A DNA stretch of 41,273 bases from Spirochaetota bacterium. GTDB lineage: Bacteria; Spirochaetota; UBA4802; UBA5368. Made by a program: the position numbers and the translations under genes. Below, piece by piece: positions 1 to 9,195 of this stretch. The stretch spans positions 1 through 41,273 of the forward strand of contig JALOTJ010000012.1 of the NCBI GenBank assembly GCA_025457965.1. The letters are read 5' to 3'. Position 1 is the first letter of the stretch, and each line of letters starts with the position of its first letter. Under the pieces are notes generated by a model. That model was not told where the DNA came from. It did not search any database and saw only the letters and a program-made list of their open reading frames with translations.

Positions 1-255
1 CTGTGAGGATTTTTTTATTTTTTACCATAGTAACCGAGCCATCTAACGGGTATATCCCCCTACGATTCAGAACAGTGGCAGGTCGTGACGGCTTATAACG
101 GTAAATTCCATCACCCCCGGTCCTCTAAATCGAATCGGTTCTCACGAAACGAGACCAGTCCCGGGGCATGAAATCCAGTGTTCGCCGACCTGTACCATAA
201 TATTACAACAAAATGATCATTATTAACCATATCCATGCATATTTCAGGAAAGAAC
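1..255. other. Intergenic region without recognisable gene
   Basis: No open frame with a ribosome binding site or recognisable protein is visible here, and I see no tRNA-like or riboswitch-like fold. The stretch is clearly more AT-rich than the coding DNA around it, with T-runs near position 10 and an AT-rich block around 198-230. It probably holds the upstream control region of the gene starting at 329 and the untranslated end of whatever lies to the left of the window. Confidence 0.5.
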
Positions 256-283
256 TTGACACCATTCTTCCGACAAGTATAGT
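256..283 (+). promoter_or_regulatory. Near-consensus sigma-70 promoter of the M23-like gene
   Basis: A perfect -35 box TTGACA (256-261) is followed by a 16-bp spacer and the -10 box TATAGT (278-283). The start codon lies about 45 bp downstream and is preceded by an AGGAGA ribosome binding site at 320-325. This is the best housekeeping-type promoter match in the window. Confidence 0.7.
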
Positions 284-328
284 AGCGTTGTCAAATCCGC
301 GGCTAGCGCAATCACCCACAGGAGAAGC

Positions 329-1342
329 ATGGGCCTAAATCCGTTCAGGGACTCCAATCTTAACGACCTTCAGGAGGACATTCGCCGGTTTTTCGGCGAC
401 CGCTTCGGCGAACTCGCCCGGAGGGCCAGGACGAAATGGGACCTTTTCGTCAAGAAGGGGCGCGAGCGGGTCACCATCATGTTCATCCCGCACTCCGCCA
501 AGAAGATTGCCAACTTCCACCTGACGCTGTTTGCCGTCTTCTCGATCGTGGGAGCGGTCGTCGCCATTGTCGTCGTCACCTCGATCGTCATTGTAAACCA
601 CACATCAACGATCAAGGAGATATCGAAGCTCAAGATGTACGGTTCGTACTCGAAAATTCAGATAACCCGGTACAAGGAAGAGATCAACCGGTTGTACGAC
701 ATCTTTCAGAAGTTCAAGCCGGAGATCACCTATCTCTATTCGCTTACGCCGGGAAACAACGTGGATTCACTCTGGGCGAAGGGAGGAAATCCCAATCCCG
801 GGCCCCAGAACGAGGCCGGCGAACAGGACTCGCCGACCATGGAAGTGCTCAACATCGAGGAAATGGAACGCGAGCTTCGCACGACCAAGGAGGTACTCGA
901 GAAGATAAAGGTATTCCTCGAAGCGCGGCGTAAAATAATAGAAAACACGCCGTCCATCTGGCCCGTCGACGGCTACGTGGTCTCACGCTTCGGCGAACGC
1001 ACCTCGCCCTATACCTTCAAGAAGGAATACCATCAGGGACTCGATATCGCTTCATTCCCCGGCGCCGAGATCCGCGCGACCGCCCCCGGCAGGGTCGAAA
1101 ATATATGGTGGGACCCCGTTGCCGGACTTTCGGTTGCGGTATCGCACAAGTACGGCTTCGTAACGGTATATTCTCACTGCCAGCGCGTTTCGGCGGGTCT
1201 GGACCAGAAGGTGGGCAAGGGAGAGGTGATTGCCTACGTGGGGCGGACCGGCAAAGCCACGCGGCCCGTATGCTTCTACCAGATAAAAATAGGGACGGAT
1301 TTTGTTGATCCGGCCCCCTACCTCAACAAGATCGTCCAGTAA
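329..1342 (+). CDS. Membrane-anchored LytM/M23-fold protein, probably catalytically inactive
   Basis: The 337-aa protein has a cytoplasmic N-terminal arm of about 62 residues rich in Arg and Lys, one membrane segment (about 65-90), a periplasmic helical or coiled-coil stretch (about 95-205, broken by a Pro/Gly/Asn-rich linker near 150-170) and a C-terminal LytM/M23 domain (about 208-337). The first zinc motif HxxxD is kept (H235, D239) and H283 matches the YxH motif. The usual HLHFEI motif reads V314-C-F-Y-Q-I, so both histidines of the HxH motif are gone. Known degenerate LytM proteins such as EnvC and NlpD activate amidases rather than cut peptidoglycan; a similar structural or activator role is inferred here. 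AGAGGA-like SD and a strong promoter support the start. It converges on fliM with a 9-nt gap. Confidence 0.85.
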   Translation: MGLNPFRDSNLNDLQEDIRRFFGDRFGELARRARTKWDLFVKKGRERVTIMFIPHSAKKIANFHLTLFAVFSIVGAVVAIVVVTSIVIVNHTSTIKEISKLKMYGSYSKIQITRYKEEINRLYDIFQKFKPEITYLYSLTPGNNVDSLWAKGGNPNPGPQNEAGEQDSPTMEVLNIEEMERELRTTKEVLEKIKVFLEARRKIIENTPSIWPVDGYVVSRFGERTSPYTFKKEYHQGLDIASFPGAEIRATAPGRVENIWWDPVAGLSVAVSHKYGFVTVYSHCQRVSAGLDQKVGKGEVIAYVGRTGKATRPVCFYQIKIGTDFVDPAPYLNKIVQ

Positions 1343-1351
1343 TAATCGGTC

Positions 1352-2377
1352 CTACAGGTCGTCCTCACTTCGCTTGCTGATGAGCATCTCGTCGGAGATC
1401 TCCTCGATCTTTTCCCCGATCTGGATCGCAACACGGCTTCCGACCACGCCCGGACGGCATTTGAACTTCTTCCGGCCGCCGATGCGAAGCGCCATGTCAG
1501 AGCTGATCTTCGTGTCGGTGAGCTTGACGACATCGCCGACCCTGAGATCCAGAACCTCCTGCATGGTGATCTCGACCTCCCCGATCTCCGCTATGACCGG
1601 AAGCTCGACGGTCTCGAGACGGCTCTGGATAATGGACATGTTTTCGTCGGTGGCTCCCTTGCGGATACTCGAATACCAGTATTGCGCGGAAAGCTTGGAG
1701 ATTACGGGCTCGATGGTGATGTAGGGGATACACAGGTTCGTCATCCCTTCGACCTCGCCCACCTTGGTCTCCAGCGTGATGAGCACCACCATGTCGTTGG
1801 GGGGCACGATCTGTGCGAACTGCGGATTGGTCTCAATGTTGCCCAGGCGCGGCCGCAGGTCGATGACGTTCGACCAGGCCTCGCGGAGGTTTCCGAGTAT
1901 GCGGACGATGATGCCCTCCATCACGGACAGCTCGATATCGGTGAGCTCTCGGCTGATTTTCGCCGATTCGCCCATGCCCCCGAAGAGCTTGTCGATGATG
2001 GTGAAGGTGATGGAAGGGTCGATCTCGAGCACGGCCGACCCTTTGAGCGGGTCCATGTTGATGACGGCGAGCGTCGTCGGGTTCGGGATGGAGCGAATAA
2101 ACTCCTCGTAGGTGAGCTGGTCGACGGACGCAACGTGCACGCTGACCAGCGCGCGCAGCTGTGCCGAAAGCGCGGTCGTGGTAAGTCGGGCGAAGGTTTC
2201 GTGCATCATCTGGAGCGTGCGGATCTGGTCTTTCGAAAACTTGTCCGGGCGCCGGAAATCGTAAATCTTGACCTTCCGCTGCTCCTTCGCCGCGCTGTAG
2301 TCGGTCGTATCCACCTCGCCGGTGGATATCGCGGTCAATAGCGCATCAATCTCGTCCTGGGACAGTATCTCGGTCAT
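1352..2377 (-). CDS. fliM: Flagellar motor switch protein FliM
   Basis: FliM is the middle ring protein of the flagellar C-ring and binds phosphorylated CheY, FliG and FliN. The 341-aa product starts with the CheY-P-binding peptide (LSQDEIDALL, residues 5-14), followed by the CheC-like middle domain with the GGxG loop (FGGMG near residue 132) and a C-terminal SpoA/FliN-like domain (about 260-335, with LRVGDV). Length is normal for the family. The ATG overlaps the TAA stop of the exported-protein gene by one base (TAATG), and AGGGTGA lies just upstream, so translation is likely coupled. No other flagellar gene is in the window, which is unusual because fliM normally sits in a motility operon. 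Confidence 0.96.
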   Translation of the reverse strand: MTEILSQDEIDALLTAISTGEVDTTDYSAAKEQRKVKIYDFRRPDKFSKDQIRTLQMMHETFARLTTTALSAQLRALVSVHVASVDQLTYEEFIRSIPNPTTLAVINMDPLKGSAVLEIDPSITFTIIDKLFGGMGESAKISRELTDIELSVMEGIIVRILGNLREAWSNVIDLRPRLGNIETNPQFAQIVPPNDMVVLITLETKVGEVEGMTNLCIPYITIEPVISKLSAQYWYSSIRKGATDENMSIIQSRLETVELPVIAEIGEVEITMQEVLDLRVGDVVKLTDTKISSDMALRIGGRKKFKCRPGVVGSRVAIQIGEKIEEISDEMLISKRSEDDL

Positions 2378-3351
2378 TATCGTTCACCCTTTAATACGGT
2401 CGCTTCAAGGTCAATTATAAGCCAGTGATCCCTCGTTTTTTCAAGCGTATACCGGTATTTGAAACGGAACGGCAGCCTGGGCCCGTACCGGTTCACGACC
2501 ACGTCGACGTAGGCGATATTCTTTCCGGGAAGAAAAATCTCGTCGGTTATCGAAAAGTCCTTTATATAATCGTCCCTGCGCCGCGCTAAAAACCTGGCGA
2601 ATTCCTCGAGAATTCTCAATTTTTCGATCTCGTCGGCGGTATTATAGAGACGTACGTAATCGGGAAAGGCATTGATAAAGGTGTCGGCCTTGATATACTT
2701 GTAGAGTCTGTCCCAGGTCCCGTTCTTCTCGGCGGTCAGGGCCAGCAGCACCACCTCTGAAGGGGACACACCCCGCTCCTGGCGCACCACACCGCTTTTC
2801 TTCACCAGTCCCGGGGCGCGCACTATTTTAAACGAAAGGATATTGGAGCTTGGCAGGGCCGACGGGTTCCGCATATCGGGCAGAAAAAAACCGCGCACCC
2901 GGTATTCGGCGCCGGTGTGCAGATCGTACAGGTTTTTCAGGTTTACGGTGTGCGCCAGCGTCTCGTTGGGAAGAAGTTCGATCGCGCGCGGGTACAGGTC
3001 GCGCACCACTTCCTCGACCCTTCTGTTCATGAGCCGGTACGGCACCGTGATCGCCGCCTCCCGGCCCTGCGCGTCGTAGACGACCGGCTGATACGTGGTA
3101 TACGACGTGTCGTACGACACGAAATGTTCCTTTTTATCGGAGGTGTTTTTGATGATGAGGTTGAGCACCACCGGCTCGTCCTCCGCGAAGGTGGATCGGT
3201 CCATCTGGATTATGAGGACGAACGGCGATTCGTCCTGGCCGGCGGTCTGACCCGAGGCTATTCCATGGAGGCCCGCCACGGCGAGAGCGGCCAGCGCCGC
3301 AAGCGCGACGAGCATCTTTCCACGCGCACAGTGATACAGGAACTCACGCAC
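2377..3351 (-). CDS. Exported protein of unknown function coupled to fliM
   Basis: I do not recognise a firm family. A GTG start at 3351 is preferred because GGGGAAGG lies 8 nt upstream and it gives a clean Sec signal peptide: a positively charged N-terminus, an Ala/Leu-rich core and a cleavage region ending near ASG. A TTG at 3429 would lengthen the chain by 26 residues but has a poor ribosome binding site. After the signal comes an immunoglobulin-like beta domain, vaguely like BsuPI/CARDB-type domains (NTSDKKEHF, VVYDAQGRE), then a helical part and a C-terminal alpha-beta region ending in an HWLIIDLEA strand that recalls NTF2-like or SnoaL-like folds. The stop codon overlaps the fliM start. 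A periplasmic role is inferred. Confidence 0.8.
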   Translation of the reverse strand: MREFLYHCARGKMLVALAALAALAVAGLHGIASGQTAGQDESPFVLIIQMDRSTFAEDEPVVLNLIIKNTSDKKEHFVSYDTSYTTYQPVVYDAQGREAAITVPYRLMNRRVEEVVRDLYPRAIELLPNETLAHTVNLKNLYDLHTGAEYRVRGFFLPDMRNPSALPSSNILSFKIVRAPGLVKKSGVVRQERGVSPSEVVLLALTAEKNGTWDRLYKYIKADTFINAFPDYVRLYNTADEIEKLRILEEFARFLARRRDDYIKDFSITDEIFLPGKNIAYVDVVVNRYGPRLPFRFKYRYTLEKTRDHWLIIDLEATVLKGER

Positions 3352-3434
3352 AGCGGTATCCTTCCCCGTAAGATTTCTCCTTATAATATCGGCCTGGATT
3401 CTCCCGCGCAATATTAAAATATCGGTCAAAAAAC

Positions 3435-5324
3435 CTATCGCGGCAGGAGCTTCGCCAGATATTCGCGCACCTTCGGGCTTTTAAGCCGGCGGTCTTCGGA
3501 GAAAAGGCCGTTCTTCTCCTGAAAGGTGTCGGCAAACTGCGTATAGCAGAGCCCCTGGATTGCAGGAAACCGGGAGAGTACCTCGATATGCTTCTTTAAA
3601 AATTCGTCGAGCGGCATTCCCTCGTTTTTGTACATGCCGAATCCATAACCGCCGAACTCGCTGATGACGAGTGGGCTCGTGGTCTCACCATAGCCCCGCA
3701 GAAACGGCGTCTGCGCGTTCTCCTTGCCCAGGAGCATCCGTATAAAATTGTACCAGAGCGGCGCCTCCCGCACCCCCCTGACGAGAATGGAGTAGAATTC
3801 CTCCGTTTCCTCCAGCGTCGGAATATAATGATGGATATCGGCGACGTCGGTCTTAAGGTGATGGAAACCGCTGTTATCGATGATCAGATAGCCGGGATAC
3901 GCGCGCTTGCACCGGTTGAAGAGCTCGACGACCCCGTCCCGTGCCCTTTTAGAAACGAACGCATTATAAATTCCCCAGCTCTCATTGTACAGCACGAGCG
4001 TCATGACCGAGGGATGGAGCCCGTCGCGACGCATCGCCTCCGAGAGCTCGCGTTCGAGCCGCTTCATGTTGCCCGTCGAGGGACGATAGTACGAGGGCAC
4101 TTCCTCCCATACCAGGAAGCCGAGCAGGTCGGCCCAGTACAGGAAAGTCGGGTGTTCGATTTTCTGGTGCATCCTGCAGCCGTTGAATCCCGCCTTCTTC
4201 ATAAGCTCGATATCGGTCCTGAACTGGTCCGTCGTTTCTGGCGAATAGTGCCCGATACCGTAGTATCCCTGGTTGAGGAGAAGTTTCTGATAGAGCTTCT
4301 TCTTATTCATTTTGATTATGCCCGAATCCACACCGATCTGCCTTGCGCCGTAGAGCAGGTAGAGCGTGTCGATCTCCTTCTTCCCCTGTCTGAGGCCGAT
4401 CTCTATCGGATGCATGCCCGGCCAGTCGACGCTCCATTTACCGAGAAGCTTCTCCGGCACGGTTATATCAACATGGCCGCGGCCCATCGCGTCGAGCGCG
4501 ACGAATTCGCGAAATTCCCTCAGCGGCGTCTTGAGAGTGCCGCGCCCCCCTTCATGGACCTGCGACGCGTAGAGGCGCAGCGATACGTCGATGTTTCCCG
4601 GGTGTATTCCCCGGGCACTGCGTATGTCGAACGAGAATACCGCTCCGCCCCGATCGTCCCGGTAGCAGCTAACGCCGTCACAATAGGCCCTGCCCAGCGG
4701 CTCGATCCAGACGTTCTGCCAGATACCGGTGCATCCCGGATACCACACCATGAAGGGCTTCCTCAAAAATGTCTGCTTCCCGCGGACCTGGCTCATCGAG
4801 CGGGAGTCCTCGACGAGCACCGTGAGTACATTTTCCTCCTCGAACTTTTCAACCACGAACTCGAACGGCGTATAGCCGCCCTCATGTTCGCCGAGGAAAA
4901 CGCCGTTAAGCCAGATCGAGGCCCGGTAATCGACCGCCCCGAACTTGATGAGGCCCGCCGTTAATTCGGCCGGACGTTTGAAATACCGGTAATACCAGAA
5001 AGCCCGATGTGAGGCGATATCCACGGGGGTCAGCCCGTAACGCGCCAGCTCGCGCTGGTTTATCTCCGATTCCAGCGGGAACGGCACGCGCACGCGATGT
5101 ATCGACGCATCCTCGGCGAGCGCGCTCGAGCGTCCCTGGACCGTCCTCAGGCCGAAGTCCCTGTTCTGCCAGCCCTTCAAGCGACCCGTGGCTTTGCGAT
5201 CGGGGCACAGCAGCCACTCTCCATCCAGCGAATAGCTCGGATTTCTGACAAGGTCCGGACGGGGGAAATGGCCCCGTTCACCGATTTTAAGCATGTTCCC
5301 CAGCCTCAGCCGTGCGAGCTCCAT
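3435..5324 (-). CDS. Glycoside hydrolase family 2 protein (beta-galactosidase/beta-glucuronidase type)
   Basis: This 629-aa enzyme is expected to hydrolyse a beta-linked sugar; the substrate cannot be told from sequence. The N-terminal sugar-binding jelly-roll (about 30-210, with WLNGVFLGEHEGGYTPFEF), an Ig-like middle domain (about 215-330) and a TIM barrel (about 340-629) occur in the standard GH2 order. The acid/base is E448 in the NES motif (LYNESWG) and the nucleophile is E556 in the SEFGGYG motif, so the active site looks complete. There is no signal peptide, which suggests cytoplasmic action on imported sugars. GGGAGAG lies 6 nt upstream of the ATG. The start is 2 nt from the stop of the upstream sulfatase-like gene, indicating one transcript. 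Confidence 0.93.
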   Translation of the reverse strand: MELARLRLGNMLKIGERGHFPRPDLVRNPSYSLDGEWLLCPDRKATGRLKGWQNRDFGLRTVQGRSSALAEDASIHRVRVPFPLESEINQRELARYGLTPVDIASHRAFWYYRYFKRPAELTAGLIKFGAVDYRASIWLNGVFLGEHEGGYTPFEFVVEKFEEENVLTVLVEDSRSMSQVRGKQTFLRKPFMVWYPGCTGIWQNVWIEPLGRAYCDGVSCYRDDRGGAVFSFDIRSARGIHPGNIDVSLRLYASQVHEGGRGTLKTPLREFREFVALDAMGRGHVDITVPEKLLGKWSVDWPGMHPIEIGLRQGKKEIDTLYLLYGARQIGVDSGIIKMNKKKLYQKLLLNQGYYGIGHYSPETTDQFRTDIELMKKAGFNGCRMHQKIEHPTFLYWADLLGFLVWEEVPSYYRPSTGNMKRLERELSEAMRRDGLHPSVMTLVLYNESWGIYNAFVSKRARDGVVELFNRCKRAYPGYLIIDNSGFHHLKTDVADIHHYIPTLEETEEFYSILVRGVREAPLWYNFIRMLLGKENAQTPFLRGYGETTSPLVISEFGGYGFGMYKNEGMPLDEFLKKHIEVLSRFPAIQGLCYTQFADTFQEKNGLFSEDRRLKSPKVREYLAKLLPR

Positions 5325-5326
5325 GG

Positions 5327-7486
5327 TTATCTCTCCCTTTTTGGAATAAACAATCCGTTTACGATGGCGACATTTTCATGACGTAAAACGGTTTCGCGCA
5401 GCACCCTTTCCAAACGGGCGAACGCGGCGACTTCCGCCGAAGCGCGGTTGACGAACGCCGTATCGCCGCGGCGCAACAGTTCGTAGCGCACCCCGTCGCG
5501 GGTCGGCATGTAAATGAGCTTATGGTTTTCATCAAACACCGTCCGGTGCTTGGCGATGTTGATGAGATCGAGGTATTCGTCTTTCAGCACCACGTCCATG
5601 TCGGGCTCCGCAAGGCCGCAGAGTACGCTGACGTCTGGGTACCGGATGCGCATACGCTGGAAAAACTGCGCGCCCTCGGCCACGAACCAGATGCCGGTCT
5701 CCGCGTACGCGGTGCGCGGGATGTGCGTCACCGTACCCTCGATAACTCCCCTGTACGATATACCCGCCGCGTCAGACCCCGCATTCTTGATGCCCAGCAC
5801 GTCGAGCATCGTAGGGGCAAAATCAACCTGCTCGACGACGCCGGTATATTCCCTGGCCCTGGCCATCGGAGCGTATCCGCGGTGGAATTTGATGATCATC
5901 GGGACATGCGTCGCGTACTCGCCGCGGAAATGTTCGCCATGCCCCAGGTCAAGGCCGTGGTCGTAGAGGTTCTCGCCGTGATCCGCGGTGAAAACGATGA
6001 TGCTGTCGTCGTACAGCCCGCGTCGCTTAAGGTGATCGACGACTTCGCCGACGGCGTCGTCGACCGCCGAGCACGCTCCATCGAACAGTCCCTCGATCTG
6101 GCGACGGTCGTCACGAGTCACCATCGATTCGCTGAGCGGATTGTTTATTTTAAGATAGCGGTATTCTCCGCGATAGGCGGGATCGGTGTACTTTTTGTAA
6201 TACGGATGCGGCGAGGCGTAGGGGAAATGGGTCGCCGAGAAAAAAACGGTCAGGAAAAAGCGTTTCCCGGCGGCGAGCGCGTCGATCTCCGATTTAATGT
6301 CGCCGACGAGAAACGAGGGGTCCGAGTTCTGGGCGAAGGCGCGCGTTTCCGGAAAAAGGCACCGTCCCGGGGCGTTCTGTATAAACGGCAGCAGGAAAAA
6401 ATGGATCTCGAGGCCGCGCTGGCGGATAAGCGTGGTGAAGTTGAACGAGGGCGCACGGACCCTGTCGAAGCAGCTCATCCTTGAAAAAATGTCACCCGCG
6501 TAATCCGCCACCGCCGATGTAACGTAGCCGTTTTTTCTGAGGGTTTCAGGCAGATCAAGGCGCGCCGCTGCGAGCTGATCAGCCGTGGGAAACATGTGGC
6601 GGATGCCGTGCTGCGCCGGATACCTTCCGGAAAGAAGGCTGTACCACGAGGGAAAGGTGCGCGGCAGCTGAACATGGAAATCCTGCAGGCTCGTCCCTTC
6701 CTTGACCAGGGCATCTATGTTCGGCGTGAGGCCCCTGCGCCTCCCCCAGGCCGAAACGCGATCATGGCGAAACGAGTCCGCGGCGATGATGACGAGGTTC
6801 GGCCCGTCGTTGCGGTTAAACGGCACCATCCAGAGTATCACCGCCAGAGCCGCGCCTGCGGCCAGAATAAGGAGCGCCCGACGCGGGAGACGGGCGCAAG
6901 CGCCATAGAGCGTCCCGCCGAGGTGCACCATCACCCCGATCGTAATCGGTATAAAGCCCGCGGATACGACTAGTCTCAATGCGTCGATCACGAGGCCCGG
7001 CATGCCATGCGTAACGAGCATCTGGAAACCCGCAAGTACCGCGCCGCGCGCGTGGAAATGCTCATTATACAGTGCGGGATGGTTCCGTATGTCCGCGATG
7101 AGAAATGCGAGCATGAAGACCGTGCTGTACAGAGCGACCGGCACAACGGCCTTGCTGACCGGAACTCTCCGGTTCGTCGCCGCGCACCAGGCGTGGATGC
7201 AGTACCCGGCCGCCGCGCCCGAGGTGCCGCCGATCGCGACGTACGCTGCCAGTATCTTCGCCTGGTGGAGCAGGATGAGCCATTTGAATTCCGCGAAAAC
7301 GAAATCTTCCAGCGCCTGCACCCGCACGCCCATCACCGAGAACGAGGCTGAATAAATCAGTCCGAAGGCAAAGGCGCAGGCGAAAACGGCCGCGCCAACG
7401 GCGAAGGAGCGCCACAGCGCGGTCCCGCGTTGTCCCATATCCCCGCGCGTGAACGCGGCGACTATTCTCGTTCCGAATCTGATCAT
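5327..7486 (-). CDS. Membrane-bound sulfatase-superfamily protein with Thr in place of catalytic Cys
   Basis: The 719-aa protein has about five N-terminal membrane helices (to about residue 228), then an extracytoplasmic alkaline-phosphatase/sulfatase domain. Metal-binding motifs are visible: AADSFRHD near 238, DHGEN near 500 and GHGEHF shortly after. The formylglycine motif C/S-x-P-x-R is replaced by T277-F-P-S-W, so it should not be a formylglycine sulfatase. Thr nucleophiles occur in phosphoglycerol and phosphoethanolamine transferases such as LtaS and EptA, which also have five N-terminal helices, so a phospho-transferase or phosphodiesterase acting on lipid or envelope glycans is inferred. 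It lies between the FAD dehydrogenase gene (15-nt gap) and the GH2 gene (2-nt gap). GGAG about 8 nt before the ATG supports the start. Confidence 0.88.
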   Translation of the reverse strand: MIRFGTRIVAAFTRGDMGQRGTALWRSFAVGAAVFACAFAFGLIYSASFSVMGVRVQALEDFVFAEFKWLILLHQAKILAAYVAIGGTSGAAAGYCIHAWCAATNRRVPVSKAVVPVALYSTVFMLAFLIADIRNHPALYNEHFHARGAVLAGFQMLVTHGMPGLVIDALRLVVSAGFIPITIGVMVHLGGTLYGACARLPRRALLILAAGAALAVILWMVPFNRNDGPNLVIIAADSFRHDRVSAWGRRRGLTPNIDALVKEGTSLQDFHVQLPRTFPSWYSLLSGRYPAQHGIRHMFPTADQLAAARLDLPETLRKNGYVTSAVADYAGDIFSRMSCFDRVRAPSFNFTTLIRQRGLEIHFFLLPFIQNAPGRCLFPETRAFAQNSDPSFLVGDIKSEIDALAAGKRFFLTVFFSATHFPYASPHPYYKKYTDPAYRGEYRYLKINNPLSESMVTRDDRRQIEGLFDGACSAVDDAVGEVVDHLKRRGLYDDSIIVFTADHGENLYDHGLDLGHGEHFRGEYATHVPMIIKFHRGYAPMARAREYTGVVEQVDFAPTMLDVLGIKNAGSDAAGISYRGVIEGTVTHIPRTAYAETGIWFVAEGAQFFQRMRIRYPDVSVLCGLAEPDMDVVLKDEYLDLINIAKHRTVFDENHKLIYMPTRDGVRYELLRRGDTAFVNRASAEVAAFARLERVLRETVLRHENVAIVNGLFIPKRER

Positions 7487-7501
7487 GTAGTAGTGCTCCG
7501 G

Positions 7502-9076
7502 TCAGGGGCCCGCCGCCGCGCAGATCGCATCCGCCGCGCGTATGCCGTCAACCGCCGAGCTCACGATTCCCCCGGCGTGGCCCGCGCCCTCCCCGACCGG
7601 ATACAGGGACGGAAGCGATACCGACTGCAGATCGGCTCCGCGGACGACGCGCACCGGCGAAGACGATCGCGTCTCGGCGCCGATGAGGACACCCTCATCA
7701 CCTATAAAGCCCTTCATCTTCCTGTCAAAACTTTTTAGGGCGAGGGCGAGCTCGTCCGCCATCCAGCCGGGAAGGTAATCCCGAACCCGTGCCGGACGCA
7801 CGCCCGGAAGATAACTCGTCACCGGAGCGCCCGTGTCGGGTCTGCCGTCCAGAAAAGAACGAACGCGTTCGGCCGGCGCTTTCCAGCCACCACCGCCGGC
7901 CTCGAAGGCCTTCCGCTCGATCTCACGCTGGAACTCGACCCCGGCGAGCGGTGACGGTCCGAGGTCGTCCGGGGAGACCGTAACGACGAGCGCGGCGTTT
8001 GAGTGCTTTCCGTCCCTTCCCGAATAGCTCATCCCGTTGATGCACAACATACCTTCCTCGGATGACGCGTTGACGACTTCCCCGCCCGGGCACATGCAGA
8101 ACGAGTAAACGCCGCGGCCGCTCTGCCGGTTGTTGAATGTCAGGCGATAATCGGCCGCCGGAAGCCGCCACTTACCGGCCGCTCCGCCGTACTGTATCCG
8201 GTCGATGAGTCCGGCGGGATGCTCGATCCTCACCCCGAGAGCAAAGCCCTTTTTTTCAAGCGCCACCTTCTCGCTCATCAGCATATCGTACACGTCGCGT
8301 GCGGAATGGCCGGTCGCGAGCACTACCGCCGACGCGCGGTGCTCCCCGCCGGTCGCGGTGATCACACCCGTGGCCCGGCCTCCCTCGCGGATGAAACCGG
8401 TCACCCGCTCCCCGAAACGGACGGTCGAACCCGCGTCCTCTATTCTCCTTCTGATATTCCCGAGCAGAGGGACGAGCCTGTCGGTACCGATGTGCGGCCT
8501 TGCCTCATAAAGGATCGCCGGGGGCGCTCCGCAGTCGACCATTGTCTGAAAAAACCATTCCACCTCGGGGCGGTGTATCCTCGTCGTCAGCTTGCCGTCG
8601 GAGTATGTTCCGGCGCCGCCCTCCCCGAAAAGCACGTTGCTCTCGGGGTTAAGCGACCCTCCCTCCTTGAGCGCGTGTATATCGCGCATGCGCTGCTCGA
8701 CGGGCCTGCCGCGCTCAAGCACCAGCACGCGCGCTCCGGCCCCGACAAGCCTGAGCGCGCAGAAGAGCCCGGCGGGGCCCGCCCCGACTACAATGACCGA
8801 CAGGCCTTCAGGCGCCCGCGGAGAAGGTCCGCTTTCGCGGCGCTCCGCCGGCCGCACGCCGGGCAGGGAAAGCGCGGCACGGCCGGAATGTTCAGGCAAT
8901 TCGGTAATGACGCGGTACCGATACACGATCCGTCCCTTGTCCCGCGCATCCAGCGACCTGCGCTCTATAGACCATTGCGGCTCTTTGTCCAGACCCAGGC
9001 GATCGCGAATCAGCGATGCGATCCGCTGTTCGGGCTCGCCGGGGGGGAGTTCGATGTTTTCTATTATTATCTTCAT
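7502..9076 (-). CDS. FAD-dependent dehydrogenase of the COG2509 type
   Basis: The protein (524 aa from the ATG at 9076) has a short ferredoxin-like N-terminal domain with the family signature SLDARDKG, then a Rossmann FAD domain beginning with VVGAGPAGL, a FGEGGAGTYSDGKL segment and a C-terminal VGEGAGHAGGI motif that closes the FAD site. Members of this family are uncharacterised FAD- or NAD(P)-linked dehydrogenases; the substrate is unknown. A longer frame reaches 9196 but the added residues do not look conserved and would overlap the divergent gene, so 9076 is chosen although no good SD precedes it. It is the likely first gene of the minus-strand run that ends in fliM. Confidence 0.9.
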   Translation of the reverse strand: MKIIIENIELPPGEPEQRIASLIRDRLGLDKEPQWSIERRSLDARDKGRIVYRYRVITELPEHSGRAALSLPGVRPAERRESGPSPRAPEGLSVIVVGAGPAGLFCALRLVGAGARVLVLERGRPVEQRMRDIHALKEGGSLNPESNVLFGEGGAGTYSDGKLTTRIHRPEVEWFFQTMVDCGAPPAILYEARPHIGTDRLVPLLGNIRRRIEDAGSTVRFGERVTGFIREGGRATGVITATGGEHRASAVVLATGHSARDVYDMLMSEKVALEKKGFALGVRIEHPAGLIDRIQYGGAAGKWRLPAADYRLTFNNRQSGRGVYSFCMCPGGEVVNASSEEGMLCINGMSYSGRDGKHSNAALVVTVSPDDLGPSPLAGVEFQREIERKAFEAGGGGWKAPAERVRSFLDGRPDTGAPVTSYLPGVRPARVRDYLPGWMADELALALKSFDRKMKGFIGDEGVLIGAETRSSSPVRVVRGADLQSVSLPSLYPVGEGAGHAGGIVSSAVDGIRAADAICAAAGP

Positions 9077-9195
9077 GATAAAAAGGGGTGGACAGACGGG
9101 CGTTGCATCCCTTACCCTGGGACCGTTAACCGCCAATGGCCCCCACAACGGCTTGTACAACGGGGCCCTCTTATTTGCAACAACAAGATCGGGCA

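Noticed and set aside
3828-4964. Plus-strand frame of 378 codons opposite the GH2 gene
   Set aside because: The GH2 motifs with both catalytic Glu residues on the minus strand explain the region; the plus-strand frame has no motif or SD.
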